Assembly: GCA_032718475.1 (NCBI GenBank)
Contig: JAUCBJ010007792.1
Coordinates: forward strand, 1-40,740
Source of the DNA: Nemertoderma westbladi
Taxonomy: Eukaryota > Xenacoelomorpha > Nemertodermatida > Nemertodermatidae
Direction: 5' to 3'
DNA length: 40,740 bases
The notes under the pieces are model-generated. The model was not told where the DNA came from. It worked only from the letters and a program-made list of their open reading frames with translations, and did not search any database. A program made the translations under genes and the position numbers. Positions 37,827 through 40,740 of this stretch are shown here, piece by piece. Positions within the stretch are counted from its first letter, which is position 1. The number at the start of each line of letters is the position of its first letter.

Positions 37827-39042
37827 AAGTGAACATTTAGTTTTACAGTACATTTACCTGTTTACAATACAACATTTATTTATTTGATTTTAGCTAAAGT
37901 TCAACAATTATTTTAAAAAAAATTTATTGTTTTAGGTTAGGCCTACAACAGGATGGGACAACAGGCTGATCGGTGAACAAACCAAACCAATAAAGAAGAC
38001 AAGCGATGTGGAAAAAACAAAATACTGTAGTTAAAAAATACTGTAAACGTTTGGTATGGTATGGTCCTACTAACTGTATTCTGTATTGTGGGGCGAGCGA
38101 CGAAAGTAAGCGAGTTAGCATACAGCTGTACAGGTACCACTAACTCAATCGGTGTGTCTGTTGCTCCGTTGATCTGTTGTGTCCAAATTTTAAACGTTAA
38201 TAACTCAGCCAAATGTTAATGAAATTTAACCAAACTTGGTACACATGTAGTCTGGCAAAAGTTTAGAAATTTTCCAAGTTGAATTTCCGTGTGGCCTTCG
38301 AGAAGCTTAGATAATAGCAATTAATTAGTTAATTAAGTTGATTACGGTAAAAACTGCATTTTCAACCTGCCTGTTAAAGGAAATTAATTATTTTACAGTA
38401 TAAGATTTAAATAATTATACTTAAAAATTATACAGATGTAATCCACATACCCCATTCTATTATAGTTTTTAATTAGTTCAAGTGATTTGCTTTAATAAAT
38501 GTGTCTTTAATTGATCTAAACGTAATTAAAGCGGCACAATTATTGAGTACAAATGTAATCCTGCCCATTATTGGTTAACATAGTCTCTGCGGGGGTGTAG
38601 AGCTGCTATCTGGCTGGGAGATGTTGGTGTAGCCTTACCAGAGGCGAATTGTACTGTAATAGGCAGCCAGTAGTATTGCTTTAGTTTATTCTGCAATATA
38701 TTTGTCTGGTTATTTTTTAATTGAATTTTTGCAAAGTAGTAAAATTTATGTTCTTAAAAATAATATTATTATTTTATATTTAACCTAGGAAATTATCTAC
38801 ATTTTTTCGCTGCAGCTTTAAGAGTGTACATTGATTTAATATTATTTCAATACCCATATGACTACATCGGCATATGATGCGTTGGCGTTGTATCACACAT
38901 CTCCACATAGATGTATCAGCAGTTACTCGCAAAGTTTCGAAACTTCGCATATTTATAACTGTATAAAGATCGTCAGTCTTGGTTTAGGAAAAATATTTTA
39001 ATGCAAAACAGGACAAGTGCAACGAGGCATATAATGAAGACG
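37827..39042. other. AT-rich spacer, no gene seen
   Basis: Only short random frames; no convincing repeat or structure recognised. Confidence 0.5.
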
Positions 39043-40397
39043 AGTACCCCAGCAAAGACACATCTGGCTAATATCCAGCTAAACCCCGCTAGCTTGGTTT
39101 TTAGCGTTTTAATATCCAGCTAATAGCTGGATAATAGTATCCGGCAATTCGCTGGAGAAAATATCCACTAAATATCTGGTAAAAATCCTTGATTTAGCAT
39201 CACTTTAGCGTATGAATAAAACGACCTAATGAATAGCGGGATTTTAGCATCAGTTTAGCATGTAGAGAAGCTAAAACTATCTGAGAGTAGCGGGATTTTA
39301 GCACCAATTTAGTCGCAAAATATAGAAGTAAATAGCGGTGTTCTAGCGACTAAGGGAAGGTGGACGGAGACGTGGGGGGGGGGGGGGGGGGGGGGGGGGG
39401 GAGTTGTACATACTTGACTACGGCGAATTGATATCTCGTCTCATTGTTAAATTATTATGGATAGATATGAATTTTGGTTGCCGTCAGCAACAACCCCCCC
39501 TTTCTGGATGGATAAGGCCATGTGTACAGTAGGCCTATTCCTCCATAACATATGTACAAACATATCCCAGGAAGCAGAAGACATTCGCCAAAGATATTGA
39601 ACATTGACATATGGTTACTTATTCAGTTTTCACCCATGATGTAATAATCTATGAGACAATGTTTAGATTACAGTAGGTACAACATGCCGACATTACCAGT
39701 GAAATACCCCAATTAGCCAATTTGAAATTTTAAAATAATGTAATAACTTTAATCACTAGCCGACATTACCTGAATTTGCAGAAAACTGAAATTATTGGAT
39801 AGATATATGGTTTCTTATCTTTTAAAAATCGATTAAAAGCAGTTTACAATTTATTATTTTTAATAAATTCATAATTATGAATTATCTAATATGGTTGTAA
39901 ATAAGATCAAATATATAGATTTGAATAATCGAATTAATATTTTTTGATGATCGCTTAAAGTTATATAGGATACTCCTAAGTCTAAATGCATTATATATTC
40001 TCGTATTATACTCAAACGATTACATCTCAGTTTGTATAGAGTATTGTAGGTGTAACGCCGTAGGGTGTAGGCATAGGATAGGTTAGGTAGGCTAACCACT
40101 CCCCCCCCCCCCCCCTCCCCCTCCCCATCTCTCCACAGAGTATGCACAAGGAACGCCATGTGATTGGACAATAATTTTTTTTAACCTGGGCAGCTACAAA
40201 TGCCGCTAAATCCTAATATAAATATCCTAATAATAATAACCTAATAAAATAATTATCCCGCTAAAAACGCCGCGATAGCGGGGACCACTTTTACGGCGAT
40301 TATCCGGATATTATCTTATAAAAATAGCGGGATAATAGCAGGATGGTACATCCCGCTATTAGCGTGCTAATCGCTGGATATGTATTTGCTGGGTACT
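39043..40397. mobile_element. Putative inverted-repeat element with TAGCGGGAT/ATCCAGC repeats
   Basis: The left end reads AGTACCCCAGCAAAGACACAT, and the reverse complement of the right end reads AGTACCCAGCAAATACATAT. Both continue into CCAGC/GCTAAT/CCGCTA-rich sequence. Near both ends the words TAGCGGGAT, TTTAGCATCA, AATATCCAGC and their complements recur many times, as in sub-terminal repeats of DNA transposons. The middle carries a 28-G run and AT-rich sequence. No transposase and no clear target duplication. End similarity is only moderate, so this is tentative. Confidence 0.45.
39374..39452 (+). repeat. Poly-G-headed repeat, copy 1
   Basis: 28 G (39374-39401), then about 20 bp, then CGGCGAATTGATATCTCGTC and TCATTGTTAAAT (39421-39452). 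The last 32 bp match 40575-40606 at 28 of 32 positions. Confidence 0.7.
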
Positions 40398-40439
40398 GTG
40401 TAGACTATATTCCTATTAAGGGATTTTATTTGGAAGGGT

Positions 40440-40606
40440 GGGGGGGGGGGGGGGGGGGGGGGGGGTGCAGATTAAGACCAAGACCAGACAGTAAGGACCA
40501 GACAGTGAATAATCTTGTGCTATGACAGTGGGGGGGGGGGGGGGGGGGGGGGGGACTGGACCCAAATCCCATCTCGGCGAATTAATATCCCGGCTCAATG
40601 TTAAAT
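40440..40606 (+). repeat. Two poly-G runs and poly-G-headed repeat, copy 2
   Basis: 26 G at 40440-40465 and 25 G at 40530-40554. They are separated by sequence containing AAGACCAGACAGTAAGGACC with the word GACCAGACAGT twice. After the second run, CGGCGAATTAATATCCCGGC then TCAATGTTAAAT (40575-40606) repeats the copy at 39421-39452. Run lengths are likely approximate in any assembly. Confidence 0.7.
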
Positions 40607-40740
40607 TCACAATTTAGGGAAATGAGCAGGTTATAGTGGCGCGTAATTCTTAACCAAAACTGATAAACAACTGCGTCACCTATACTAACAGCAGAACTGT
40701 TGGACAGACAAATACGGGTATACTTCTCTGTCAACCTAAT
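40607..40740. other. Window edge, no gene seen
   Basis: No coding frame or recognised repeat in the last 134 bp. Confidence 0.4.

Noticed and set aside
37573-37836. Overlapping long ORFs on both strands in the decamer repeat
   Set aside because: A 10-bp repeat without stops yields open frames in many phases; no real protein signature.
40416-40610. Proline-rich minus ORF and glycine-rich plus ORF at poly-G runs
   Set aside because: Created by the homopolymers; run lengths are uncertain in assemblies.

Overview
This is eukaryotic, almost certainly animal, DNA built nearly entirely of transposable elements. There are no operons or bacterial genes. About 60% AT, with retroelement coding blocks separated by AT-rich non-coding DNA and long poly-C/poly-G runs. 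The word TAGGCCT(A) recurs more than ten times. I associate it with marine deuterostome invertebrates (echinoderms, hemichordates), but that is a weak, memory-based inference.

Layout. 1-179 is the 3' tip of a BEL/Pao-type LTR lying flush against an inverted, partial Penelope-like element (PLE) arm (180-1006), which abuts a plus-strand PLE with RT and GIY-YIG endonuclease (1007-3995). 3996-8588 is AT-rich and without genes (one tandem duplication, hairpins, a tRNA-like promoter). 8589-8819 is an orphan open segment bounded by good splice signals, the only hint of a host gene. 8861-9100 and 24422-25298 are two halves of one minus-strand LINE. They are split by a 15.3-kb BEL/Pao retrotransposon (9101-24421) with 1185-bp LTRs and a GGCTG target-site duplication. 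25850-26394 and 31913-32880 are two halves of another RT-bearing element, split by a 5.5-kb Ty1/copia element (26395-31912) with 326-bp LTRs and a GGAAC duplication. 33115-34718 is a TA-flanked inverted-repeat DNA element full of nested repeats. 35271-36936 is a broken minus-strand pogo-like transposase with a C-terminal PHD finger. The rest holds a 10-bp-period minisatellite, a second inverted-repeat element (39043-40397) and poly-G-headed repeats.

Relations. The nesting gives a local chronology: LINE before BEL; YADD-type RT element before copia; PLE arm before the LTR element at the left edge. Two insertions can be checked in sequence, because removing the LTR element and one TSD copy restores an uninterrupted reading frame. 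The BEL element is the most unusual feature. It is very long, has a 1.9-kb structured leader, and lacks a TGG-type primer-binding site but has a 12-nt self-complementarity suggestive of Tf1-like self-priming. Downstream of pol it carries an unrecognised, non-envelope-like accessory coding region (21610-23159). This copy is defective (stops, frameshifts, an integrase N-terminal deletion) although its LTRs differ at only about 15 of 1185 positions by eye.
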